DNA of 64,000 bases from Vitis vinifera (lineage: Eukaryota > Streptophyta > Magnoliopsida > Vitales > Vitaceae): contig NC_081817.1 in NCBI RefSeq assembly GCF_030704535.1, positions 3,797,001 through 3,861,000 of the forward strand, in the 5' to 3' direction. This document shows positions 20,379 through 35,455 of the stretch, piece by piece. The notes beneath the pieces were generated by a model. The model had not been told where the DNA came from, searched no databases, and was given only the letters and a program-made list of their open reading frames with translations. Each line of letters starts with the position of its first letter. Position 1 is the first letter of the stretch. The translations under genes and the position numbers were made by a program.

Positions 20379-20843
20379 ATTCTCCCACTTGGATTACATA
20401 ATCAAACATCACAACATATACATAATCATAAATCAATGTCTCATAGAATCTCATCAAAACAAATAATCAAAAGCAATCATACATGCTTAATTGCTTGATT
20501 TACAGGGAAATATACAATAATAGCAATCCTTCCAACAATAGCATAATATTACAATACCAAAAATGGCTCCCACTAACTTAATGCAACCTAGACTTCCAAC
20601 AACCCTATTTGAAACACATGTTCATGAAACACAACTATGGGTAAGCCTTTTGTTAGTGGATCTGCCAACATACCTTTTGTGGACATGTGCTCAATATCAA
20701 TAAGAGACTCTACCACTTTCTCTTTAACAAAATAGAACTTTACATCAATTGCTTGGAGCGAGAAATACTCCTAGTGTTCTTAGAGAAAGCAACAGCTGCG
20801 GAATTATCACAAAATAATTTTAACGGTCTAGAAATGGAGTCAA

Positions 20844-23800
20844 CTACTCCAAAACTGAAACAAAATTCCGCATCCATATAGCATGACAACAAACCTCATA
20901 ACATGCCACATACTCGGCCTCCATAGTTGAGGATGCTGTAAGTGTTTGCTTGACACTTTTCCAAGATACAGTTCCTTCTGCCATCATAAAAATATGGCCC
21001 GTAGTGGATTTCTTATCATCTATGCATCTAGCAAAATCAACATCACAAAATCCAACTACATCAAGTATGTTGGTGCACTGATATATCAACATTAAGTCCT
21101 TAGTTCATTGCAAATACCTAAGGACCTTCTTAGCAGCTTTCCAATGTTGACTCCCAAGATTGCTCAAGTACCTTCCTAACATGCCCACAACAAAAGCAAT
21201 ATTAGGGCATGTACATACTTGAGCATACATAAGGCTGCCAACCAAAGATGAATAAGGAATGACTCTCATTTCCTCTCTCTCATCATCATTTTGATGATAT
21301 CGAGCCTTTGAAAACTTATCACCGTTCATAATTAGCGCTCCAGTAGAACTACAATTGTGCATATTGAATCTCTTCAATATCTTCTCAATATAAGCTCTTT
21401 GAGACAATTTAAACACTCCATTAGCTCTATCACGTAGAATCTTTATGGCCAAAATATAAGAAGCCTCACCAAGATCCTTCATGTCAAAATGGGTTGACAA
21501 CATGTGCTTTGTCACAATCAACAAGTCAGAATCATTTGATGCGAATAGTATATCATCAACATATAAAACAAGAAATATGTAACTACTCCCACTGACCCTC
21601 AAATATATGCATCTGTCAACTGTATTCTTTTTAAAACCATTTTGGGCGATAATCTTATCAAACTTTAGATACTATTGCCTTGAAACCTGTTTAAGACCAT
21701 AAATTGACTTATTGAGATTGCAAACTAAATCTTCCTTTCCAACTTCTACAAAACCAGTAGGCTGCTCCATATACACGTCCTCATCCAGATCACCATTCAA
21801 GAAAGTTGTCTTGACATCCATCTGATGTAACTCCAAATCAAAATGAGCTACTATGGCCATAATCACTCTAAAAGAGTCCTTGGTCGATACAGGTGAGAAT
21901 GTTTCTTTAAAATCAATTCCTTCTCTTTGACTATAACCTTTAACCACAAGTCTAACTTTATATCTCTCTATTTGCCTGCTAAAATCACGTTTGGCCTTAA
22001 ATACCCACTTGCATTCAACTGGTTTATAGCCATGTGGCAATTTGACCAAATCCCAAACATCATTCATATACATAGAGTTCATTTCATCATCCATGGCTTT
22101 TTTCTAAGAAGGGAATTGAGGACAATGAATTGCATCTTGAAAAGTGATTGGATCAGAAGCATTAGAACCATCATACTCATGCTCTTGCAAATAAACCATA
22201 TAATCATCTGAAATAGCTGGCCTACGAATCTTCTGTGATCTTCTCAAAGTAATCCCATCTACAACAGTATCATCAACAGGAATGCCAAGTTCCACTTGAT
22301 CACCATGCTTTCCTTCATTAGTGGCTGACTGTTGGAGAATAGGAACATCCACATTTGGAACATGAGATGTGTGAAAAGGAATTATAACATGCTCTTCTCC
22401 AAAAAATATCTCATAAGGCACAAAATTGGGATCAACATTAACTTCATCTTCAAAGTATACATCCCTGTTTGACTCAATGTTCCTGGTGGTATGAGATGGA
22501 CAATAAAATCTGCAACCCCTTGATCCAATGCAATAGCCAACAAAGAAACCATTAATGGTTTTAGGATCAAGTTTCTTTGACTGTGGGTTATATGGCCTAA
22601 CCTCAGCTTTACATCCCCAAACATGGAAATAGCGAAAGCTCAGTTTCTTTTCTGACCATAGCTCATAAGGTGTCTTAGGCACAGACTTACTGGGCACTTG
22701 ATTCAAAATATATGCCGCAGTCCTTAAGACTTCACCCCACATAAACTCTTAGTAAGGAGGAATTAGACAACATGCACCTCACCATATCCAACAATGTGCG
22801 ATTCCTCATTTCTGCAACCCCATTTTTTCGAGGAGTGCCTGATATTGTATATCTAGCATCAATGTCGCATTCCAATAGAAACTTAGCGAATGGTCTAGGA
22901 TTCCATCCAATCTCATCATATCTCACCACTTCTATCAGACTTCACAACTTTAATGGGCTTTCCCAACTGCAACTCCACCTTAGCCTTAAAGGCCTTAAAC
23001 ACATTTAGGAAGTAAGATTTCTCATGGATTAGTTCAACATAACCATATCTAGAGAAATCATCAATAAAAGTGATGAAATATTTATAACCCCCTAAAGCAG
23101 TTGGTGTCAAAGGACCACATATATCTGTGTGGATAAAGTCTAAAGTACTTCCACACCTATCAATCTTCTCATATTTGGTCTTAGTCGTCATCTTCCTTTT
23201 TGAGCAAACAACACAAGTCTCGAAGTCTGAGAAATCAAGATTAGAAAGCACACCATCTCTAACCAATCTATCTAATCTTTGCCTAGAAATATGACCTAGG
23301 TGTTTGGGCCACAACATGGAAGAACTCAAATTCATTCTAGCACACTTGCAACCAATAACAAAATTAAAAGAAGATGAATCACATAAAGGACTGTGATGCA
23401 AATTGAGACTATAAAGATTGCCAAAGAAAACAACATTGCCAATTAGAATTGAGTTGCCAAATATATCCACTTTTTCTTTTCCAGAGTGGAAAGTGTAACC
23501 TTATCTATCCAAAATAGAAACAGAAATCAAATTTCTCCTAAGTGAGGGTATGTAAGCAACATTGTGTAACAACAAAAAACTTTTTGTGATCAATCTTAGC
23601 TTTATCATGCCAAAAAATTCTACTTTCACTTTGCTTCTATCACCCATATAGACACATTCTTCATGCTTTGATGACCTCCTTTTGTTTGTCATCTCCTACA
23701 AAGAATTAGTGACATGAATAGTGACACCAGTATCGAACCACCAAGAATTGGGATGAACATCAACAATATTAGTCTCAATCATGTTTGCATTCAAATTAAC

Positions 23801-24650
23801 CACAACCACAATTTCACTTTTCTTTTTCTTCTCTAGCCAATTTTTAAACTTGAAGCAATCAACCTGCTTGTGGCCAATCTTGTGGCAAAAGTTGCACTTC
23901 CCCTTGAATCTCTCACTCTTTGTAGCATTAGAAGAAGCAGATGCATTGGAGGTTCCTTGACTTGAATTCCCTTTCCTCTTGAATTGCTTAGAGCCTCCAA
24001 AATTCTTGTGTGAAGGTTTTTTCTTCATATTACTCACTTGGTCAGTAACAAGAGCAAATGAGTGAATCTCATTTTTCTTCAGTGAGACTTCATGTTGCAC
24101 CACAATGGACATCAACTCCTCCAGAGTCCATTCTTCCTTCAAGGCATTATAAGTCAACTTCACTGCATCAAAGGAAGTAGGAAGAGACTCAAAGCATCAA
24201 CCATTTCAAGAATTTCTCACTCAACTCTACTTTCATCTCATTTACCTTGTTGAAGTAGTGCTTTAGCTTGATGATGTGATCTTTAACCCCACCTACTCCA
24301 TCATACATAGTGGTTGTGAGAAGCTTCAAATAAGTTGTCATTTCTGCCTTATCAATCTTGGTATAATTGGCTTTCACATATTCCAAGAAGTCTTTGGCTC
24401 TTTCCGTCTTTGGCACACATTCTTTAATAGATTTGTCCATAGTATACTTCATTACCATCAAACAACTCCTATTGGAGTGCTCCCATATCTCATAAAAAGA
24501 TATTTCATCAGTAGAGCTCATATCAGTGGGCTTACTTGGCTCATTAACTCTCAAAACCAAATCCAAATTTTGCAGAGTCATATGCACATTGAAAGACTCA
24601 TACAATTCCTCAAAATTATTTCTAGTAAGGGGCTTGATGGCAGATAATTG
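20844..24650 (-). pseudogene. Copia gag-pol polyprotein, interrupted
   Basis: Read right to left: a gag segment (24605-24189); a zinc knuckle CNFCHKIGHKQVDC and a protease-like WWFDTG (24163-23696); pre-integrase and integrase with LGHIS, CVVCSKRK and HTDICGPL (23470-22916); integrase C-terminal pieces (22929-22104); reverse transcriptase with WVFKAKRD, MDVKTTFLNGDLDEDVYMEQP and LYVDDILFAS (22094-21105); RNase H with GFCDVDFA and SSTMEAEYVA (21092-20844). The frame is broken by several stops and shifts (for example near 23480, 22740, 22100 and 21665), so no full polyprotein can be made. Domain identity is certain from these motifs. The element can no longer move by itself. Confidence 0.9.
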
Positions 24651-25747
24651 CAGAGTAATTCCAGGATTGCTAATAGTTGGAAAATAGCAAAATTAAATAA
24701 TATGCATAAAATTTCTCAATTTAGCAATAGCTTGGAATTTTGAAATTCTACAGTGGTAAGGACAATTAATTAAATATCACAACCAAGATGCACTAATTAT
24801 ATTACCGAAAGGGCAAAAGAAAATTAGTACGGTTCATAATATATAATTAATTTCCTTCACCAATCTAAGCATCCTACTAAGTATTATAATCATCGATATG
24901 ACAATTACAATACCCGTATGGACCTTAGTAATCACAATAATAAAGCAACCAAAAGTGGGAGATAAAATATCTCAACAAAAACAATTTGACACATATAGTA
25001 TCATGATAGACAACTACTTATATGTTCACTATTGTCATGATAAACTCAAATATTTAATTTGCACAACTTGACACACTTGGAATTACGATAGGCAATCACA
25101 AAAGTGTTCTTTATTGCCATAATAAATTTAAATATTTCACAAAAATGGCCTAGGACAACATTATTGGTATAAGATAAAAAATTATATCATAAAGAACAAC
25201 AATAATAATAATTGTCCCAATAAAACCAAATTTAACATATGTATAATAATTCCAAGAATATGCATAATGATTCCAAGAATACCAAGACAACCAAAACAAA
25301 AAAAAAAAAGGTTTTTTTTAATGATGTCATGATGACGTCATCTCATCATCTCCACCAGAACACGACCTGGTTCATCTTTGGAGAGGAAAAAAAAAATTCT
25401 GCCAAAATTTTGTGCATTTTCCGACGAAAACACTTAGGTCTCCATCCTCAAACATCAATCCTTCAATCTAAACCCAAAAATTGCACAAAAAAACACATAA
25501 TTGGAAGAACCAAAATAAGCCCTAATTTTCGAAATTCCATCAAATGAGCTCCAAAAACCATAAAAACAAGATGGGTTTTGCTCCAAACAATATTCTCTAC
25601 AAATCTCCAACATCAATCGGGCTTGAAAACCGAGAAACAACACCAAACGAAAAAAAAAAAAACTCCAAAAAAAAATTGGCTTCCATAACTAGAAAACGGG
25701 AAACCTTGAATAACCCAAATATGCAGCTCAAATGTCATCCATGTTAT

Positions 25748-25760
25748 GCTCTGATACCAA
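25748..25760 (-). other. Primer-binding site of the copia element (tRNA-iMet type)
   Basis: The minus strand reads TTGGTATCAGAGC directly next to the LTR end, the usual primer-binding site of plant copia elements. It fixes the element's orientation and the inner LTR boundary. Confidence 0.85.
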
Positions 25761-25761
25761 T

Positions 25762-25994
25762 TGATGAATTTTGAACAACATAGGATCACATGTAGATATT
25801 AAAGCATGCATTAAACGAGAATAAACGAAACGCTCACCTTGATTAATGTTGTGGAAAACTATTTTCTCGTTCCACTGCCTCCAAGACGAAGCTTAGTCCG
25901 TGATGGTATGTGAATCCGGGTTCAATGAGCTATTCCCTTTTCTACACCCAAGATTCAATCCAAGTGTGTTGTGTGTGCCCTCTCAAGCCAAAAA
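25762..25994 (-). repeat. Truncated copia 5' LTR
   Basis: It aligns with the first about 233 bp of the 3' LTR from TGATGAATTTTG to the AAGCCAAA region, then similarity stops abruptly at about 25994. Roughly half of the LTR (its transcriptional 5' half) is missing. Confidence 0.8.
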
Positions 25995-26269
25995 AGATGC
26001 AATACGCTTGTTGCATTGCAAGAATAGCAGTACTAAATATTGAAAAAAAAACACAATTTTTTTTTTTTTATTCAAGCTGGTGATTTCAATTAATTCTTAT
26101 TGTAATGCCCAATCTTTGATTTTTCAACTCTCGGGAAAATTTCTAGATTCATAGTAAAGTAGTGTTTATAATATAACTTATTTGGGATACCTATTGGTTT
26201 CCTCACATGTTATAGTGGTCCTTGCTTGCATATATCATTTTAGTCTAGATGGTCACTAGTTGCAAATTA

Positions 26270-26457
26270 AGACAATGTTTGTTTTTTGGTTAAACAGAAA
26301 AAACAAAAATATTTGACTTTTTCTATTCAACTAAAAGCAACTTATTGATATCAACCAATATAACTAAACTAAACCTATTGATAACATATTCACTTTAGTT
26401 ATGTTGGTTGATATCAATATGTTACTTTTAATTGAATAGAAAAAACCAAATATTAGA
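26270..26457. mobile_element. Hairpin-forming MITE remnant
   Basis: The left half (TTTGGTTAAACAG, then TTGATATCAACCAATATAACT) is matched in inverse orientation by AGTTATGTTGGTTGATATCAA and ATTGAATAGAAAAAACCAAAT. The same arms occur in the intact element at 29171-29390, so this is a related but degraded copy. Confidence 0.6.
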
Positions 26458-27172
26458 GTGTATTGTGGAGGGTATGTGAATTTCCTTGAGGACATTTGAA
26501 TGCCCCACATGTTGTTTGAATGCTCTTCATGATGTTTGAACGCTTTGCTTTGATTTTTGTGCACTAAGCTTTATTTATTTATTTTTTGTGTTATTCCCTT
26601 AAATTATTTTCTATTTAACATATTGGAGCTATTTCTTAAGCTCTAATTAGTTTAAGTATATATATACCTTGTAAATTAATTAACTTTGAAATAGTTTGAA
26701 GTTGCATAACACCCATAAGAATAAGATAATTAAAATACAATGGATTCAATATTTAAATGAAATAAAATGGTTAATAAAGTATGCCCTTATATGCCAAAAA
26801 CCTCATTTGAAGGGCTAACATATATAATAGAAGATGCCATGAAAAGGTGAGATAATATGAACTTGTTCGGTTATATATATAATGTAAATTTTTTAAAAAT
26901 ATTCTTTGGAGAGATTTTCAAATAATATTAAATTGGTTTTAATCAAGTATAAAAAATTCCCATCCAACCAAATTCAAGCAATACACTTTGACGCTGGAAA
27001 AGTGGTGGTGATGAGTGCAGCCAATAAGCAGATATTTAAGAATTTGAGGAACCAATCAGAACATGCTAGGGGTCGTAACCAATTTAGCTGGCACAACTTT
27101 ATCGTATTCCGTGTAAAAAATGTAGGTTATATTCCAAAAGTCTTTAACGAGAAGACAATGACAATTTTTAGA

Positions 27173-27377
27173 TTATGTTTGGTTATCGAAATTTGAAGGA
27201 CAATTTAAAAAACAAAAAAAGAAGTTAAAGTTAATATTTTATATGATACTTCAAGCTTATTAAATATATATAATTTAAATAATATTTATTTATTTATTTG
27301 TTTGTTTTTTAATTTTTTATAAAAAAATTATTTTAATTATGTATTTTTTCTTAATATTTTTAGAAAACCAAACATAA
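27173..27377. mobile_element. Small TIR element with flanking 14-bp direct repeats
   Basis: TTATGTTTGGTTATC (27173-27187) is inverted at 27363-27377 with one mismatch. The interior is AT-rich and non-coding. TCCAAAAGTCTTTA occurs outside both ends (27133-27146 and 27379-27392). A decayed copy of the right end appears in the duplicated flank near 29850. Confidence 0.45.
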
Positions 27378-27802
27378 CTCCAAAAGTCTTTACCACATTA
27401 TTTATAGTCAATGGTCCCCTTTTTAATTCCACAATTCAGATTAGATCACTAGTCCCAGTCCCCATGGACCCCACCCCTTTGTCTATAGAAATCAGTGGGT
27501 CAGGCTCTACTTTTTGAAATGAAAGGACTCTCTCATGGAAAAAAATTGTGGAAAAGGATATCTTTGTTTAGCATATAAAACAATAAATTTTAATAAAAAA
27601 ATTATCTAATTTATAACTTTAGTATACTAAAGAACTTTTTTTTGAAAATATTTTTCAAGGGTATTCAAAGAGCATTGACAATGGGATGAAATTTTAAAGA
27701 TGAAATTTAGTATAATAATTCATTTTTTTTGGAGCAATAAAAGTATTGAAAAAGGTTATGAGCCTTTGATTATTATACTTTTCTAGTGATGACATGGTAG
27801 TA

Positions 27803-27805
<3 letters not shown>

Positions 27806-27846
<41 letters not shown>
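27806..27846. repeat. (AT)n microsatellite
   Basis: About 20 AT dinucleotides. The minus-strand frame over it is an artefact. Confidence 0.9.
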
Positions 27847-27850
<4 letters not shown>

Positions 27851-28757
27851 AAGAATGATTTTTTAATTGTGCTAATTTTATTCACTTCCTTTGATGTTTT
27901 AGTTAAATATAATTAGTTTATGTTAGTTTGAAAAATTGTCAAATACTTCCCTTATTTTAAATTAGAGGGGACATGAGTTGAAATATAAAAAAAGAAGGAT
28001 ATGAGAGACAGTTGATGAAATTTCAAATCAATAGAGGTTAGATTTATTTAGCTAAAATCTTAGGAGAAGTTAATGAAATTAACCGTTTTGTAATTTTATA
28101 TGAGCTGTAAAGTAGATGTTAATGTAAAATTTCCTTTCATCAAATAGTGGTCTTTCATTTTCTATTGACTTAATGCTATCAAGGTCAAGATATTCTTGCC
28201 AAGACATGATAGGTGAGTCCTTAAAATTCTTTGGTGTATTAAGGCCACAACCATGAAGATATTTTGTCAACGTTGTTTATTTATTTATTTTTAAAATATA
28301 TTTATTTAAAATATCCTTCAGGGTGTAACTCAAGCATTTGAAAATCATATTAATATATGTACCATCAAATTGGAAAAAAATTAAGGTATATTGGACTTTG
28401 CATCTTGATTGTCAAATGTGTATCATAAGGTTTAAACAGTGTATCTCAATCTTTGAAAGCATACGAAAAAGTTCAAATTAATGATAATGATGTGATGCAA
28501 GTAATAGAATTAAGTACAGATCAATAAAATTAAGGTAAAAAACAATAAAATCAAAGTATAAAATAATGAGACAAAACTCGATATAAAAGAAATGAAATTA
28601 TAATACGAACGTAATATAACTTGATTAATTGTGCTTTTTAATACTTATCATCGATTCAATATTACAGAGGGGCCTATGATGATTAAAAGATGAGGATTGA
28701 AATGCTCAGATATATATACATGTCCAAAGTGCCAGAACGTGCATAGCTTACCATATA

Positions 28758-28814
28758 ATGGCAAGAAAGAACTATTTTCTTCTGTTTCTCCTTCTCGGTC
28801 TCAATCATTTTTAG
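28758..28814 (+). pseudogene. Relic exon 1 of a further subtilase copy
   Basis: ATG 28758 opens MARKNYFLLFLLLGLNHF and then a stop. This is clearly the signal-peptide exon of the C/E type (gene C begins MARKNSFLWLLLLSLICT). The upstream context is also shared: TATATATACATGTCC and GCATAGCTTACC with the same spacing. After about 28808 the homology ends and no later exon is found. The next subtilase sequence downstream is the promoter and exon 1 of gene C. It looks like a truncated tandem copy. Confidence 0.85.
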
Positions 28815-29170
28815 AAATAAAATTTTTATGAAATTGAAAAATGGTTTTTTTTAATTAATTAATTTATTTTGTGAAGGTAGTATATATTTATGTATACAAC
28901 GTAAAAATTTTTAAAATATTATTTGGAGAGATTTTCAAATAATATAAATATAGGAGACACTTCATATTTTTTCTAATATAAAAAAAAATAAAAAATAAAC
29001 TAATTTCCATTACAATACTTATTTTTATTTTCGGAGACACCAAAATATTACCCAAATATCCTTGAATATAACTTGCTAGAAATTTGGGGTGCCAATTTTC
29101 TGGAAGAAATATGAACCCACCCAGTTTTGACTAAAATGGAATGGATGGAACCAGATTAGATCAATACTAA

Positions 29171-29390
29171 GGTGGTATTTGTTTTTTAACGGGATAAAAA
29201 AACTAAAATATTTGATTTTTTCTATTCAGCTAAAAATATCTTATTGATATTAACCAATATCACTAAAATGAATTTGTTATCAATAAATTTAGTTAAATTA
29301 TATTGATCTATGTAAATAAATTACTTTTAACTGAATAGGAAAAGTTAAATATTTTAACTTTTTTTATTCAGCCAAAAAACAAATACCACC
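29171..29390. mobile_element. Tourist-like (PIF/Harbinger-type) MITE with TAA target duplication
   Basis: The ends are perfect inverses: GGTGGTATTTGTTTTTT (29171-29187) and AAAAAACAAATACCACC (29374-29390). TAA flanks both sides (29168-29170 and 29391-29393). At 220 bp it is non-coding and its two arms are largely self-complementary. A 3-bp TWA target duplication and short TIRs are hallmarks of PIF/Harbinger MITEs. Confidence 0.85.
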
Positions 29391-30007
29391 TAAATCATAT
29401 CCGTTTGAATCAACAATTAAGTCCATTTAAAAAAATTCCCATCCAACCATTTTTTATTTATTTATTAAATTTAAAAGTTAAAACAAACAAGTGGTGGAGA
29501 TGAGTAATCAGTGGAGCCAATCAGCAAATATTAAGTGACGTACAACTGTACAAGGGGTCATAGCCAACTTGGCTGCCGCTAGCTGGCGCAACCTTGTCGC
29601 ACTCCGCCTGAAACACGTAGGTCATCATCTACCGGATGCCTTCAACGAGAAGGAGATGGCAATTCATGTCAGGATTTGAAGCACAATCTGAAGAAAAAAA
29701 ACAAAGAAAAAAAAAGGCTAAAGTTAATATTTATATGATACTTTAAACTTATTAAATATATATATAATTCAAATAATATTTATTTATTTGTAGTTTTTTC
29801 ATATTTTGATTTAAATATTATTTTAATTAGCTTTTTTTTTTCTTAATATTTGTGGAAAACCAAGCATAACTCCAAAAGTCTTTACTTTCTCCATACGTTA
29901 TTTTAATTAGCTTTTTTTTTTTTTCTTAATATCACTGGTCCCATCCTCACGACCCTCACCCTTGATATATAGAAATCTATGGGTGAGGCTGTACTTTTTG
30001 GAATGAA

Positions 30008-30975
30008 AATTTGCAACCCCACCACTCTCCCCCTCCCCCAAACACGTCGTCACTGCTCGACGACAACGCCATCTCCATCGGCCGATGACGACGCCGTCCC
30101 AACAATGACATCCTCCCAATGCCATCACAATGGTTGTAAGAGCATGAAAAAGTTACCACCAATAATTTAATGAACTTATGATGTCGTCATCCCAACAATG
30201 ACGTATCCTAATGTCATCACTATGACGATAAGTTGTAAGCTTGTAAAAAGTTATCTCCGATAATTTAATAAACTTTTGAAACTTTTAAGTTCTAATATAA
30301 AAGTGTCAAGCTTATAATTAAATTTGTGGCTATAATTTTATAAATTTTAAATCAAAAGATCAAATTCTAGGCTACAGTATCCTATTATGTTGATGATTAA
30401 ATGAGTAAAAGAAATTTTAATCTTTTGGATTGATTATAGAAAAACTTCAAAATATCAACTATATATATAGAAGTTTGTTATTGATTAAAAAAATACTAAT
30501 TATTTACGTAGAAGTTTCTCATTGGTCAAAAAGGAAATATGTGATAGAGAAGTTTTTTTTTTTTTATGTCATAGTTAAATTAAAATAAGAGGAAAAGATT
30601 ATGAGTCTTTTACTCATATTTTCAAATTTTATTATATTTTTATTTTTATTTATTTTATTAGTTCATTTTCATTATTATTTATTTAATTTTATAATTATAT
30701 ATTTTTTTAAAATTTATGATTTTTAAAATTTATAATTTTAATCTAAATTAATCAAAACATTATGATTTTAAATAAATTTCTAAAAACATTGTGTTCTTTA
30801 GAATTTATTATTTTAATTTTGTAAATTATATTTAATTTTAATAATATAAAAAAAAATATACATTTATGATGTCATTGATTCGACCATGGTCCAACTGTCG
30901 GTCTAATTAGTAAACCGTGAACCGGTAACTTTTTCGATTTAATGATCGATCCGATTTTGAAAACATTAATAAAAA
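30008..30975. other. Unexplained insertion in the gene C upstream flank
   Basis: Relative to unit 1, similarity breaks after the TACTTTTTGGAATGAAAA block (about 30007) and resumes at the CATTGAAAAACATTGTGGAAAA block (about 30977). The insert starts with a C-rich, GC-balanced stretch of about 130 bp and continues as AT-rich DNA. Two related sentences, GATGTCGTCATCCCAACAATGA and GACGACGCCGTCCCAACAATGA, occur at 30181 and 30087. No TIR or coding domain is recognised. Confidence 0.4.
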
Positions 30976-32049
30976 ATCTTTCATTGAAAAACATTGTGGA
31001 AAAAATGATATTTTTATTTAATATATAAAATAATAATTTTTAATAAACAATTATCTAGTTTGTAACTTTGGGTTATTAAAGAACTTTTTTTTTGAAAATA
31101 TTTTTTAAGGGTATTCAAAGAGCATTAACAATGGGATAAAATTCTAAAGACGATGTTTAGTGTAGTAATTCCTTTTTGTTTTACTTTTTTAGGGACAAAA
31201 GTATTGAAAAAGGTTATAATAGATTGATTATTATACTTTTTTCTAGTGATGACTTAATAGTATGATTTTTTTTAAAGGTTGATTTTGCAATTAGGTTAAT
31301 TTCTCCTTCAAGTTTTAGTTAAATACAACTAATTTTCATTAGTTTGAAAATTTATCAAATACCTACCTTATTTCGAATTAGAGGAAAGATAGTAAAAATA
31401 TTAAATAAAAATGATAAAGAAGATATTTTATGAAATTTCATACTAATAAGGTTTTTATATGAGTTGTAGAGTAGATGTCGATGTAAAATTTTCTTTCATC
31501 AAATAGTGGTCTTTCATTTTCTATGGACCTAATGCTATTAGGGTCAAGATATTCTTGCCAAGACATGATTGGCGAGTTCTTAAAATTCTTTGGTATATTA
31601 AGGTCACAATCACGAGGACATTTGGTTGGTGTTGTTTATTTTTTTATTTTTTTATTAAATATAAATCATTTGAAATGTCTAACAATGTGTAACTCAAGCA
31701 TTTAATATATGTACCATAAAATTAGAAAAAATTAAGGTATATTGGACTTTGTATCTTGATAGTCAAATGTGTATCATAAGGTTTAAATGGTTGGATTTTG
31801 TACCTCGATCATTGAAAGCGATAAAGTTTAAATCAATGATGATGATGATGCAAGTAGTGGAATTAAGTATAGATCAATAAAATTAAGGTGAAAAGTAATA
31901 AAATCAAAGTATAAAATAATGAGACAAAATTGGGTATAGAAAAATGAAATTATAATACAAACTTGATACAACTTGATTAATTGTGTTTTTAGTACTTATC
32001 ATCGATTCAGTATTACAGAGGGGTCTACTGGAGAATTGAAAGGCTCGGG

Positions 32050-32057
32050 TATATATA
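32050..32057 (+). promoter_or_regulatory. TATA box of gene C
   Basis: TATATATA 40 bp before the end of the leader at ATG 32097, in the context GTATATATACATGTCCAAAG shared with gene E and the 28758 relic. Position and conservation support it. Confidence 0.65.
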
Positions 32058-32096
32058 CATGTCCAAAGCACCAGAATGTGCATAGCTTACCTTCTA

Positions 32097-35455
<3,359 letters not shown>

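Larger units (their letters stand above)
25995..28757. other. Spacer with MITE remnants; 5'-flank unit 1
   Basis: No gene is seen. From about 26870 to the relic exon at 28758 the sequence is a diverged copy of the flank upstream of gene C (about 28890-32096). Shared landmarks include GGAGAGATTTTCAAATAATAT (26907 and 28925), the CCAAAAGTCTTTA block, TAGAAATC.GTGGG, and the AAGATATTCTTGCCAAGACATGAT block (28190 and 31545). The plus frame 26906-27196 is part of this repeat and has no recognisable domain. Confidence 0.6.
28815..32049. other. Spacer upstream of gene C; 5'-flank unit 2 with insertions
   Basis: No gene is seen. This is the second copy of the 26870-28757 flank, made longer by an intact Tourist-like MITE (29171-29390) and by about 960 bp of extra sequence (about 30008-30975) that has no counterpart in unit 1. 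The GC-rich patch at 30010-30130 gives short open frames on both strands with no recognisable protein. Confidence 0.55.

Noticed and set aside
20687-20881. Plus-strand frames within the copia element
   Set aside because: Antisense to the RNase H end of the polyprotein; no independent support.
26906-27196. 96-codon plus-strand frame
   Set aside because: Part of a duplicated non-coding flank; the second copy near 29490-29680 does not keep the frame and no domain is seen.
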